DNA of 64,000 nt from JABFRJ01 sp033812735 (GTDB lineage Bacteria > Pseudomonadota > Alphaproteobacteria > Rhizobiales > Hyphomicrobiaceae), in contig JAPXTA010000005.1 in the NCBI GenBank assembly GCA_033812735.1, positions 3,232 to 67,231 on the forward strand, written 5' to 3'. The notes beneath the pieces are model-generated. The model searched no databases and was not told where the DNA came from. It worked only from the letters and a program-made list of their open reading frames with translations. Of this stretch, positions 1 to 8,179 are shown piece after piece. A program made the position numbers and the translations under genes. Numbering within the stretch: the stretch's first letter is position 1; each line of letters opens with the position of its first letter.

Positions 1-500
1 TGGCGCATGCCGCCCGACATGTGGTGCGGGTAGTCGTTCAAGCGGGATGCTGCGGCGGGAATGCCAACTGTATCCAGCATTTCGATGGCACGGCGCTGTG
101 CATCGGCGCGGCTGACGCCGTCGTGCTTGCGGATGGTCTCCGAGAGTTGATCGCCGATGGTGAAGACCGGATTGAGCGAGCTCATCGGCTCCTGAAAAAT
201 CATCGCGATGCGCTTGCCGCGAATGGCGCGGAGCGTCGGCGGTTTCGCTTTCAGAAGATCGGTTCCCTCGAACATAATCTCGCCGCCGAGGACGCGGGCG
301 GGCGGGGACGGGAGCAGGCCCAGGATCGAGAGCGCCGTTACGCTCTTCCCGCAACCAGATTCACCGACGAGCCCTAGGACCTCTCCGGGTCGCAGATCGA
401 ACGACACGCCGTCGATTGCGGTGACGGGGCCACGCTCGGTATCGAAACCGATACGGAGGTCGCGAACGGATAGCAGGGGCGACGCGGTCGACAAGGTCAT
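1..500 (-). CDS. Peptide ABC transporter ATP-binding protein (DppD/OppD type), 3' part outside window
   Basis: ATPase subunit that powers uptake of peptides or related substrates through the permease pair encoded just upstream. Translating the minus strand from an ATG at 500 gives about 166 residues before the window edge. They contain the Walker A motif GESGCGKS near residue 45, the Q-loop region IFQEPMSSLNP, and the ABC signature region YPHHMSGGMRQ at the edge, all typical of the OppD/DppD subfamily. The gene begins 3 bases after the stop of the DppC-like permease gene, so it belongs to the same operon. Walker B and the C-terminal oligopeptide-transporter domain lie outside the window. The substrate cannot be told from sequence. 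Confidence 0.93.
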   Translation of the reverse strand, partial: MTLSTASPLLSVRDLRIGFDTERGPVTAIDGVSFDLRPGEVLGLVGESGCGKSVTALSILGLLPSPPARVLGGEIMFEGTDLLKAKPPTLRAIRGKRIAMIFQEPMSSLNPVFTIGDQLSETIRKHDGVSRADAQRRAIEMLDTVGIPAAASRLNDYPHHMSGGMR

Positions 501-503
501 CGG

Positions 504-1397
504 TCAGCCCTGCATCACCTTAAGGCGGGGATCGAGCACGTCGCGCAGGCCATCACCCAAGAGGTTGAGGCCCAGCACGGTGATCGCGAGAAACATGCCG
601 GGGATGAGCGTGATCCAGGCCGCTTCGCGAATGTAGTCGCGGCCCTCGGCGATGATGTTGCCCCACGTCGGCGTGGGTGGTGCTGCACCGAGGCCCAGAT
701 AGCTCAGGACCGCCTCCGTCAGCACGGCGTAAGCGAAAATGAAGGTCAGTTGGACGATGAGCGGGGCGAGGCAGTTCGGCAGGACATGCTTGAAGATGAT
801 GCGCATGTGGCTCGCGCCCATGGCCTTTGCCGCCTGCACGTATTCAGTTTCGCGGACCACGAGGACGGATGCGCGGACGATGCGGGCCGTACGTGGAATG
901 TAGACGACAGAAAGAGCGATTGCCGCGGTAAGGCTCGATGGGCCAAGGGCCGCAGCAATGGCGATAGCGAGCAAGACCGCCGGGAAGGCCATCAGCGCGT
1001 CGGCGACCCGCATCAAGATATTGTCGAGGCGCCGGAAGTAACCGGCGGCGGCGCCGAGCATTACGCCGAAAATGGCATTCAAGACCACGACAGCAAAGCC
1101 GATCGCGAGAGAGATGCGCGCGCCGTAGACAATACGCGAAACTTGGCTGCGGCCGACATTGTCGGTGCCGAAGGGGTGATCCCAGCTCGGCGGTTTGAAG
1201 CGATTTCGCACCGAGAGCTTGGTTGGGTCCGAGGTTGCGATGACATCGGCGAGCACTGCGACAAGCAGCACAAAGCCGAACAAGATTGCGCCGATCATGA
1301 AGGCCCGATGCTTCAAGAGACGCCGCACCGTTGGCCAGTTGGCAAGTAGGCCGCGTCTTGCAGGCGGGACTGAAGCGGTTTCAGTGGCGGGTGTCAT
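504..1397 (-). CDS. Peptide ABC transporter permease (DppC type)
   Basis: Inner-membrane permease of a dipeptide/oligopeptide-type ABC importer, 297 residues, the usual size for DppC. There is one membrane segment near residues 33-55 and then the typical periplasmic stretch with DPTKLSVRNRFKPPSWDHPFGTD shortened here to the motif HPFGTDNVGR. The binding-protein-dependent transport domain has the EAA loop around AKAMGASHMRIIFKHVLPN. The start overlaps the end of the DppB-like gene by 17 bases and the ATPase gene follows after 3 bases, indicating one translationally coupled operon in the order binding protein, permease B, permease C, ATPase. The solute is unknown. Confidence 0.93.
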   Translation of the reverse strand: MTPATETASVPPARRGLLANWPTVRRLLKHRAFMIGAILFGFVLLVAVLADVIATSDPTKLSVRNRFKPPSWDHPFGTDNVGRSQVSRIVYGARISLAIGFAVVVLNAIFGVMLGAAAGYFRRLDNILMRVADALMAFPAVLLAIAIAAALGPSSLTAAIALSVVYIPRTARIVRASVLVVRETEYVQAAKAMGASHMRIIFKHVLPNCLAPLIVQLTFIFAYAVLTEAVLSYLGLGAAPPTPTWGNIIAEGRDYIREAAWITLIPGMFLAITVLGLNLLGDGLRDVLDPRLKVMQG

Positions 1398-2334
1398 AGC
1401 GCACCCTGGGGTCGAAGAAAGCGTAGAGGACGTCGACGATCAGATTGAGCAGCAAGAGCGTTGTTGCGACGAATAGAAGTCCGCCCTGGATCATCGGGTA
1501 GTCCCGTCTGAGGACAGCCGAGCCGAGCAGAGATCCAATTCCAGGAACGGAGAAAATGGATTCGATGACGACCGAACCCGAGATCAAAACAGAGAAAATG
1601 ACGCCGATGATGGTGATGACTGGGATCATCACGTTCTTGAAAGCGTGCTTGGCGATGACGATGCCTTCGGACATGCCTTTGGCGCGCACGGTGCGGATGT
1701 AGTCCTGCCGGAGCACTTCGAGCATCGTCGAGCGGGTGATGCGCGCCAAAAGCCCTATCTGCAGAAGCGCAAGTGAGACGGCAGGGAGGGTCGCGGCCTT
1801 GAACCATCCGAAGGGGTCTTCGGTGAACGGGATGTAGCCGCCGGTCGGCAGCCATCCGAGATGCACCGAAAACAGGATGATCAGCATGAGGCCGAGCCAG
1901 AAGTTCGGTAGCGAGACGCCGATCAATGCAAAGGCCATTGCCGCCTGGTCGACCCAAGTATTGGCCCTCAATGCTGCGAGCGCGCCGCAGGTGATGCCGA
2001 TCAACAGGGTCAGTACCATTGCGTAGATCGCGATCGAGAGTGAAATCGGGATGCGTTCGATCACGGAAGCCAAGACAGGCTTGCCAAGAAGAAGCGATGT
2101 ACCGAGGTCGCCGCGGGCGAGGCCGCTGTAGTAGCGGCCCATTTGGACCATGAAGGGTTGGTCCAGACCCAGATTCCGGCGGATCTGATCGAGTTCTTCG
2201 TTGGTGGCGGAGGGGCCACCAATGAGGATCGCGGGATCTCCCGGGATCAGCTTCATGACGGAAAACGACACCAGACTGACCAGCAATAGCACCGGTATCG
2301 ATTGCAGCAATCTGGTCAGGATGTATCGCGCCAT
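1381..2334 (-). CDS. Peptide ABC transporter permease (DppB type)
   Basis: First permease of the importer, 317 residues, with the N-terminal signature MARYILTRLLQSIPVLLLVS and the EAA loop VRAKGMSEGIVIAKHAFKN that contacts the ATPase. About six membrane segments are apparent. It is followed by the DppC-like gene with a 17-base overlap and preceded by the binding-protein gene after about 70 bases. It resembles DppB/GsiC/OppB proteins equally well, so specificity (dipeptide, glutathione, nickel, opine) is left open. Confidence 0.93.
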   Translation of the reverse strand: MARYILTRLLQSIPVLLLVSLVSFSVMKLIPGDPAILIGGPSATNEELDQIRRNLGLDQPFMVQMGRYYSGLARGDLGTSLLLGKPVLASVIERIPISLSIAIYAMVLTLLIGITCGALAALRANTWVDQAAMAFALIGVSLPNFWLGLMLIILFSVHLGWLPTGGYIPFTEDPFGWFKAATLPAVSLALLQIGLLARITRSTMLEVLRQDYIRTVRAKGMSEGIVIAKHAFKNVMIPVITIIGVIFSVLISGSVVIESIFSVPGIGSLLGSAVLRRDYPMIQGGLLFVATTLLLLNLIVDVLYAFFDPRVRYDTRH

Positions 2335-2404
2335 GAAGTGCTTTCAGCTGCGATGGTGGATACCCGATGACGCGCGGACTGCACGTCATCGGGATTTGGC
2401 GGGT

Positions 2405-3982
2405 TTACTTGAGCCAGACGTTGCTCATGCGGGGGATGCGGAAGGGTTTGAAGCCTTCGACGTTCGAGCGAACAACCTGGACTTTCGTCAGCGTGCCGAA
2501 GGGAATCGCGAGCACCTGTTCGAGGGCATACTTTTCCGTGTCGGCGTAGGCCTTCTTGCGGTCGTCCAACGTCTTGCCGTTGGCGATCGCGTTGAAGTGT
2601 TTCATGAACGTCTCGTCGGCCTTGTTGTCCTTCGGCTTGTAGGCGTTGTTCGGATGGGCGTGGAAACGCCAGGCCGCTAGTCCGCCGAGCGAGGTGTTGG
2701 TGCCGTATCCGGTGAAGAAGAAGTTCCAGCCTTCAGCCGAATTCTGCTGCAATTGTACCGTTGCGGGCCAATCCAGCACCTTCAGTTCGGCGTTGATGCC
2801 GGCTGCTTTCATCTGCTCCGACATGACGAGCGCTGCCGTGTACATGTTGGAGTAGTCTTTGTTGGTGAGAAGAATGACCTTCTCGCCTTTGTATCCGGCT
2901 TCCTGCAGCAGCTTCTTCGCTTTGTCCTTGTCCTTGAGATTGTACGTGTGCTTGGCGACTTCCGTGTAGAAGGCCTGACCGGGATATTGGAGCCCGATAT
3001 TGAGACGGTAGGCGCCGTCGGTCGCGGCATCCATGATCTCGTCCATGTCGAGCACGGCCTGGATCGCCTGACGAACCTTCACATTGTCAGTCGGGGGCGC
3101 AGAAATGTTCGGCACCGCAATCTGCACCCAGAAGTTCTGCAACGGCTTCAGCGTGACGTTCGGGTTTGATTTCAAGCGCGCTTGCGCTTTCGCCGGCACG
3201 TCTTCGGCACCCTGGAACTCACCGGTTTCGATGCCCGCGACACGAGCGCCCGCCTCTGTGACGATGCGGAAGGTGACGGTGTCGAGGCAGGCGACCTTGT
3301 AGCCGCCGAAGCCGTTTAATTCCTTGTAGCGGGCGTCGGGTTTATAGCCGTCGAAGCGCTTTAGCTTCACGTGGCTATCAGCAACGAATTCTACGAACTC
3401 CCATGGACCCGTTCCGACGGGCTTCAGTTGCATCGCGGGCGCTTCGGCGTTCTCTTTGGGAATGATGACGACCGGCACGGAGAACGAGGACAGGTTCTCC
3501 AAGAAGGTCGGCTGCGCCTGCTTCATTTTCATGACGAAGGTATATTTGTCGGGAGCTTCCCATTTTTCGACGACATTCAAAATGCTGCGGTCGATGCCGA
3601 CCTTGGCGTAACGATCGAAGGAGGCGACGACATCTTCGGTCGTCATTTCCTTGCCATTGTGGAACTTGACGCCCTGGCGAAGTTTGAACGTGTACATCAT
3701 GCCGTCGGGGGCTTCCGTCACGCTTTCGGCAAGCTCTGGGATCGGCGCCATATTCTCATCGCGAGTCATAAGGCTTTCGAACATGTTCATCGCGATGTTG
3801 CGTGTCGAGATCGTCGAGGATGTGTGCTGATCGAGGCTGTTGACCTTTGCCTCTTGCGCGAAAACGAGATTGCCGCCTTTCTTCGGGCAGGCGAACTGAG
3901 CTGATGCACTCGTCGCCGCGAGTGCGGTCGCGGCGAATGCGGCAAGCGAGAACATTGTCCTGTGGTGTCGCGCAGGTCCCAT
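2405..3982 (-). CDS. Periplasmic peptide-binding protein of ABC importer (SBP family 5)
   Basis: Extracytoplasmic binding protein of solute-binding family 5, 525 residues. It captures the substrate in the periplasm and delivers it to the permease pair. The reading frame is open further upstream, but the ATG at 3982 is preceded by AGGAGG at suitable distance and opens a normal signal peptide (Arg/His-rich start, hydrophobic core, cleavage likely after SASA near residue 28). The mature protein has the family pattern with ESLMTRDENMAPIPELAES near the N-terminus and YTFKLRQGVKFHNGKEMT, both typical of DppA-like proteins. First gene of the operon; the intergenic gap to the aminotransferase gene upstream is about 150 bases. 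Confidence 0.93.
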   Translation of the reverse strand: MGPARHHRTMFSLAAFAATALAATSASAQFACPKKGGNLVFAQEAKVNSLDQHTSSTISTRNIAMNMFESLMTRDENMAPIPELAESVTEAPDGMMYTFKLRQGVKFHNGKEMTTEDVVASFDRYAKVGIDRSILNVVEKWEAPDKYTFVMKMKQAQPTFLENLSSFSVPVVIIPKENAEAPAMQLKPVGTGPWEFVEFVADSHVKLKRFDGYKPDARYKELNGFGGYKVACLDTVTFRIVTEAGARVAGIETGEFQGAEDVPAKAQARLKSNPNVTLKPLQNFWVQIAVPNISAPPTDNVKVRQAIQAVLDMDEIMDAATDGAYRLNIGLQYPGQAFYTEVAKHTYNLKDKDKAKKLLQEAGYKGEKVILLTNKDYSNMYTAALVMSEQMKAAGINAELKVLDWPATVQLQQNSAEGWNFFFTGYGTNTSLGGLAAWRFHAHPNNAYKPKDNKADETFMKHFNAIANGKTLDDRKKAYADTEKYALEQVLAIPFGTLTKVQVVRSNVEGFKPFRIPRMSNVWLK

Positions 3983-4132
3983 CGGGTCGCCTCCTGGTTT
4001 GGACGTCTCAGCGATCGCTATGACCACTCGGTCCGGCAGTGAGAGCGTAACGTTGTGCGGAAGCGCGGCACAAGCTGAACTGACACGCCATTGCAGAATG
4101 GCCGTGCGGTGCAGCATTGCGCGGGGCGCAGG

Positions 4133-5062
4133 TCATCCGGCCTGCCAAACTGGTGTTCGCCATGATGCGTTATCGGGCACCTCGCCGCGAACGAGAGCGA
4201 AGTACGCCTCTTGAACGCGACGGGTCGTTGGACCGACGTTGCCATCGCCGAGTGCGATCCGATCGACTTCGCGCACCGGTACGACTTCCCAGCCCGAGCC
4301 GCACAGGAAGGCTTCGTCTGCTGCGTAAATCTCGGTGCGATCGACCGGCCGTTCGACGACCTCAAGACCAAGTTTATCTGCGCCTAAGCGCATTATTGTG
4401 TCGCGAGTGACGCTTTCGAGGATATCGCTGCCCGTGTCCGGCGTGATCAATTTTCCGTCGCGGACGAGGAACAAGCAGGCACCCGTGCCTTCGGACAGCT
4501 TGCCTTGTGCCGTTAACATCAGCGCACCGCCGTAGCCGTTGCGCTGGGCCTCGATTTCGGCGGCGCGGTTGTTCATGTAGTTGGCGGTGGCCTTTACGCG
4601 CGGCGGTAGCGCGTTGTCGGCTATGCGCGCAATCGAGGAGATGCAGGTGGTAATGCCGTCGCGAACGTTCTTCGATGTGGAACGCGGGACGCAGCCGACG
4701 ACAAGACCGACGGGCGTCGTTGCGGCTAAATCATCGTCACCTGATAGAAAGGCGATCATCCGGATGTGCACATCGCTTCGAATGTCGTTCGCGCGCAGCG
4801 TGTCCAGAACACACTGTTCGAGGAAGGCCGTGTCGTAGACAGGCTCGAGGCGCGCGACACGCATGCCGAACCTGAGACGTTCGACGTGTTCGCGCAGCCG
4901 GAAGATGAATAGTTCGCGTGCGGTTTCGTTCCAATAGGCGCGGATGCCTTCGAAGACGCCGCCACCATACTTAACGGCCCCGGAGAACGCATGCACTTTG
5001 CAGTCTGCGTAGTCGACGATGCGGCCATCTAGGCACATTTTCGCTGCGGTCGGCGTGGGCAT
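4133..5062 (-). CDS. ilvE: Branched-chain amino acid aminotransferase
   Basis: PLP-dependent class IV aminotransferase that interconverts valine, leucine and isoleucine with their 2-oxo acids, in the cytoplasm. It has 309 residues, the normal size. Visible motifs are the N-terminal GGGVFEGIRAY, the PLP lysine region RVKATANYMNN (Lys157), the segment SEGTGACLFLVRDGKLITP and the following SVTRDTIM. The start at 5062 (MPTPTAAKMCLDG) fits the family N-terminus. It is the only gene on its strand here and is divergent from the hydroxyacid dehydrogenase. D-amino-acid transaminase and 4-amino-4-deoxychorismate lyase are related class IV enzymes, but the N-terminal signature and length favour IlvE. 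Confidence 0.9.
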   Translation of the reverse strand: MPTPTAAKMCLDGRIVDYADCKVHAFSGAVKYGGGVFEGIRAYWNETARELFIFRLREHVERLRFGMRVARLEPVYDTAFLEQCVLDTLRANDIRSDVHIRMIAFLSGDDDLAATTPVGLVVGCVPRSTSKNVRDGITTCISSIARIADNALPPRVKATANYMNNRAAEIEAQRNGYGGALMLTAQGKLSEGTGACLFLVRDGKLITPDTGSDILESVTRDTIMRLGADKLGLEVVERPVDRTEIYAADEAFLCGSGWEVVPVREVDRIALGDGNVGPTTRRVQEAYFALVRGEVPDNASWRTPVWQAG

Positions 5063-5262
5063 GGCGTGTGTCCCCTGGCCTCTTCAGACGTCCATCGTGG
5101 AACTCAAGCTTACCGCAGCCGGGCGGGCGCGAAATGGTACAGAGTTGCAGGGGTGACCAGCAGCCAGTGCACCGTGGCGCGGTCGGGAAGGGAAGCAAAG
5201 CCCGTTGCGACATTGGATTCCGCGATGCTACATCCGGCTCGACCTTGCCCTTGGAGCACCCG

Positions 5263-6237
5263 ATGACGAAGCCGCGCCTTCTGCAAACCGGACCGATCCT
5301 AACGATCGTCGACGACAGCCTTCCGAGAACATTCGATGTCGCGATGCTCAAAGCGCCGGCCGAGCGCGAGGCGCAGCTCAAGTCGATCGGCAAAGATATC
5401 GTGGCGATCGCCACCGGCAGTCTTACGGGGGTCAAGTGCGACGCTGCCTTTCTGGCACATTTTCCGAACCTGAAGATCGTCGGCAATTTCGGCGTCGGTT
5501 ACGACAGTGTCGATGCCGATTACTGCGCGAAGCACGGGATTGTTCTTACAAATACCCCCGATGTGCTGACCGAGGAGGTCGCTGATACGGCTCTCGGGTT
5601 GATGATCATGACGGTGCGCGAGTTCGGCCAGGCAGAGCGGTATCTGCGGGCTGGACGATGGGGCCGGGAAGGCGACTACCCGTTGACGCCCGCGAGCCTG
5701 CGCGATCGCACGCTCGGCATGGTCGGCATGGGGCGGATCGGACAAGCTATCGCAACCCGCGCGTCGGCTTTCGGGATGCCGATCGTCTACTACAGCCGTT
5801 CGCCCAAGGCGGACGTGCCTTATAAGTATTACAGCAAGCTCATCGAGATGGCTCGTGACGTCGATATCCTGATGGCGATCACGCCCGGCGGTGCTGAGAC
5901 CAAGAACCTGATCAATGGCGATGTGCTTAAGGCGCTTGGACCCAAGGGAATCCTGATCAATATGGCGCGGGGGTCGGTTGTGGACGAAACCGCGTTGCTT
6001 GCGGCGCTCAAGCAGAAGACGATCTTGTCGGCTGGTCTCGACGTGTTTTGGGACGAGCCAAAGATCAACCCGGCGTTCTTCGACATCGAGAACGCGACAT
6101 TGTTGCCGCATCTCGGATCGGCGTCGCAATACACGCGAGATGGTATGGGGCAGATGCTCGTCGACAATCTTGTGAACTTCGCAGCGGGCAAGCCCCCTGT
6201 CACTCCCGTGCCGGAAACGCCATTTAAGGCTTGGTAA
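5263..6237 (+). CDS. D-isomer-specific 2-hydroxyacid dehydrogenase
   Basis: NAD(P)-dependent dehydrogenase that reduces 2-oxo acids such as glyoxylate or hydroxypyruvate, 324 residues. The frame is open from 5068, but an ATG at 5263 with GGAG just upstream starts the conserved protein. The Rossmann motif GMGRIG is at residues 155-160, and the catalytic triad is visible as Arg236 (NMARGS), Glu265 (WDEP) and His283 (LPHLGSAS). The N-terminal substrate domain has GVGYDSVD. It most resembles GhrB/HprA-like glyoxylate/hydroxypyruvate reductases, but the substrate is not fixed by sequence. It is followed after 20 bases by the thioredoxin-like gene. Confidence 0.9.
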   Translation: MTKPRLLQTGPILTIVDDSLPRTFDVAMLKAPAEREAQLKSIGKDIVAIATGSLTGVKCDAAFLAHFPNLKIVGNFGVGYDSVDADYCAKHGIVLTNTPDVLTEEVADTALGLMIMTVREFGQAERYLRAGRWGREGDYPLTPASLRDRTLGMVGMGRIGQAIATRASAFGMPIVYYSRSPKADVPYKYYSKLIEMARDVDILMAITPGGAETKNLINGDVLKALGPKGILINMARGSVVDETALLAALKQKTILSAGLDVFWDEPKINPAFFDIENATLLPHLGSASQYTRDGMGQMLVDNLVNFAAGKPPVTPVPETPFKAW

Positions 6238-6257
6238 AGCGGCTGGAGGCATTTGGG

Positions 6258-6860
6258 ATGGCTGGTGGAGACGGTCTGACACCGCAACCGAAGGCGCAGC
6301 AGCGGCGGATGCTGCTCGCGGCCGCAGCGCTGGCGATCGGCGTGGTCGCCATGCTGGTGCTCGGTGTGAAGCCTTCGCTTGGCCAGGCTTCGAAGTTGAA
6401 CGCCGGACATATGGCAGCGTTCGTTTTCAAGCCTGAGCCACCGGCGCTGCCCGACTTCAAGTTCGTGGATGGCAGCGGAAAAGAGCGCTCGCTCTCCGAG
6501 TGGAAGGGGCGCGTCGTCCTCCTCAATCTATGGGCGACGTGGTGTGCACCCTGCCGCAAGGAGATGCCTGATCTCGATAAGCTTCAAGCGGAACTCGGCT
6601 CGGACAAGTTCGAAGTCGTGGCGATCAGCGTCGATCGCAGTGGCGTCAACGGCGCCAAGAAATTCCTGGAGCAAGTCGGCGTAGCAAAGCTGACGCTGTA
6701 TGCCGATCCTAGTGCAAAGCTCGCGGGGGAGTTGAAGGTGCTTGGATTGCCCGCGACGATCTTGATCGATGGCGCGGGTCGAGAAGTCGGCCGGTTGCTC
6801 GGGCCAGCCGAGTGGGCTAGCGAGGATGCGAAAGCGCTCGTGAAATCGGTGATCCGATAG
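6258..6860 (+). CDS. tlpA: TlpA-type membrane-anchored thioredoxin-like protein
   Basis: Thiol-disulfide oxidoreductase facing the periplasm, 200 residues. The ATG at 6258 is chosen because GGAGG lies 9 bases upstream. A cytoplasmic tail is followed by one membrane anchor at about residues 18-40. The thioredoxin fold then has the active site WATWCAPCR with Cys96 and Cys99 and the cis-proline region LGLPATILID. TlpA-family proteins reduce copper-chaperone and cytochrome oxidase thiols during oxidase assembly in related bacteria. No oxidase-assembly genes are visible next to it, so that specific role is inferred from the family. Confidence 0.9.
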   Translation: MAGGDGLTPQPKAQQRRMLLAAAALAIGVVAMLVLGVKPSLGQASKLNAGHMAAFVFKPEPPALPDFKFVDGSGKERSLSEWKGRVVLLNLWATWCAPCRKEMPDLDKLQAELGSDKFEVVAISVDRSGVNGAKKFLEQVGVAKLTLYADPSAKLAGELKVLGLPATILIDGAGREVGRLLGPAEWASEDAKALVKSVIR

Positions 6861-6976
6861 ATGTGTTCGGGCGCCGCCGGTAGACTTACCAATTGCGCCG
6901 CAACCTATTGCGTTCGGCATTAGGATTCTGAGAACATTGCTGCGACGACTGAACGTCTAGCCGGGCGGGACTCGAC

Positions 6977-7645
6977 ATGACCAACGAAGGTGAGAGGTTC
7001 GCTTTGGGGCGGGCGACACGTCGGGATCTGACGCGGCGGGATCTGACACGGCGAGATCTATTGGCGGGTGCGGTAACATCTACTGCTGCGTTCTCACTGC
7101 CTGCAATGGCTGCCGAGAAAGTGGGGGCGGTGTCTTCGCTTGCCGGTAAGGCGCTGGCCGTTGGTGCGGCCGGCCAGCGGGAACTGTCATCTGGCGCAGA
7201 TGTGTTTCTGGCCGACGTCATCAAGACGACGATTGGGACGCGGGCAGAGCTCAAGCTTGGGCAACGCACGCGATTGATGCTTGGCGGTTCGACCGAACTT
7301 CGGATCGTGCGGTATCTCGTCGACGCGGGCGGTGATATCGACCTGATGGCCGGTGCGATCGAATTCGAGCGGACGGGTAAACCTGCCTCGACGGAATTGC
7401 GGGTCAGAAGTGCTTACGGATTGATCGGAGTGCGGGGTACCAAGTTTTTCGCCGGCCGCAGCGACGGTGTTTTTGGCGTGTTCGTGAGCAACGGCGCGGT
7501 ATCGTTTTCAGGTGGGGGGCGCACTGTGGTTATCCAGACAGGCGAAGGGTCCGGAATTCGCGAACCCGGCGCTCAACCATCGACGCCGAGCAAATGGGCT
7601 CCGGAGCGGGTCCAGGCCGCGCTGAAGCGCGTGCGGCGGGGGTAG
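6977..7645 (+). CDS. FecR-domain protein with Tat-like signal
   Basis: Secreted FecR-fold protein of 222 residues. The N-terminus carries three back-to-back copies of RRDLT/RRDLL at about residues 15-28, followed by a hydrophobic stretch and a cleavage site after PAMAAE, which fits a Tat signal with a repeated twin-arginine box. The rest matches a FecR domain, including the stretches TTIGTRAELKLGQRTRLMLG and SAYGLIGVRGTKFFAG. Classical FecR proteins are anti-sigma regulators next to a FecI sigma factor and a TonB receptor; neither is present here. The role is therefore unknown; a stand-alone extracytoplasmic ligand or matrix protein is equally possible. Confidence 0.8.
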   Translation: MTNEGERFALGRATRRDLTRRDLTRRDLLAGAVTSTAAFSLPAMAAEKVGAVSSLAGKALAVGAAGQRELSSGADVFLADVIKTTIGTRAELKLGQRTRLMLGGSTELRIVRYLVDAGGDIDLMAGAIEFERTGKPASTELRVRSAYGLIGVRGTKFFAGRSDGVFGVFVSNGAVSFSGGGRTVVIQTGEGSGIREPGAQPSTPSKWAPERVQAALKRVRRG

Positions 7646-7791
7646 GACGGATTGCGGCGGCTTCCGGTGTGATCGCATTGCTTCAGGCACATTTACCATC
7701 GTGCGGGAGATGGTTGCTGAATGGTTGCCGCCACGCCTATGGTCCGGGCTCGTCCTTTCGGACCGATCCGTTTCTGCCTATGGGGGCTTCC

Positions 7792-8094
7792 ATGTTTCGC
7801 GTACCGGCCGCTGTAGCCGCGGCTTTGGCTCTTTGCTTGATGGCGGACGACGCCTTGGCCTTCGGCGATACCTGCCACAAGGATGTGGCGGCTCGCGGAG
7901 CGGCTGAAAGCAGCATGTCGCGGGCTCAAGCTTCAGCCATCGCCGCCTGGGAGAAGAAGGTTGCCGCAATCCATGGCCGGCGCTTTGCGAACTGGTGGTA
8001 CTCGGGCGAGCGCTTGATCGAATGCTCGTGGAACAAAGCGGGAAGCCGCTTTTCCTGTAATGCAATTGCCATCCCTTGTGGCCGCCGGCGGTAA
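7792..8094 (+). CDS. Small secreted protein of unknown function
   Basis: About 100 residues. The ATG at 7792 is preferred over in-frame upstream starts because it is preceded by a run of five Gs and begins a clean signal peptide (MFRVPAAVAAALALCLMADD, cleavage near ALAF). The mature part has four cysteines and the pattern AIAAWEKKVAAIHGRRFANW, then two cysteine clusters ending in IPCGRRR. I recall similar small periplasmic proteins in alphaproteobacteria with a W-E-x-x-V core and paired cysteines, but no function is known to me. The cysteines may form two disulfides. It lies between the FecR gene and coaBC on the same strand. Confidence 0.6.
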   Translation: MFRVPAAVAAALALCLMADDALAFGDTCHKDVAARGAAESSMSRAQASAIAAWEKKVAAIHGRRFANWWYSGERLIECSWNKAGSRFSCNAIAIPCGRRR

Positions 8095-8179
8095 CCACGC
8101 AGGTGCCCCGTTCGTTAACTCCCGTCCAGGTCGCGGCATGCTAAGGTGAAACACCGAAGCCAGCAGACCGAGTGGCGCC

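Noticed and set aside
5299..6282. 327-codon frame antisense to the hydroxyacid dehydrogenase gene
   Set aside because: The plus strand encodes a complete dehydrogenase with catalytic triad; the antisense product is His/Arg-rich noise.
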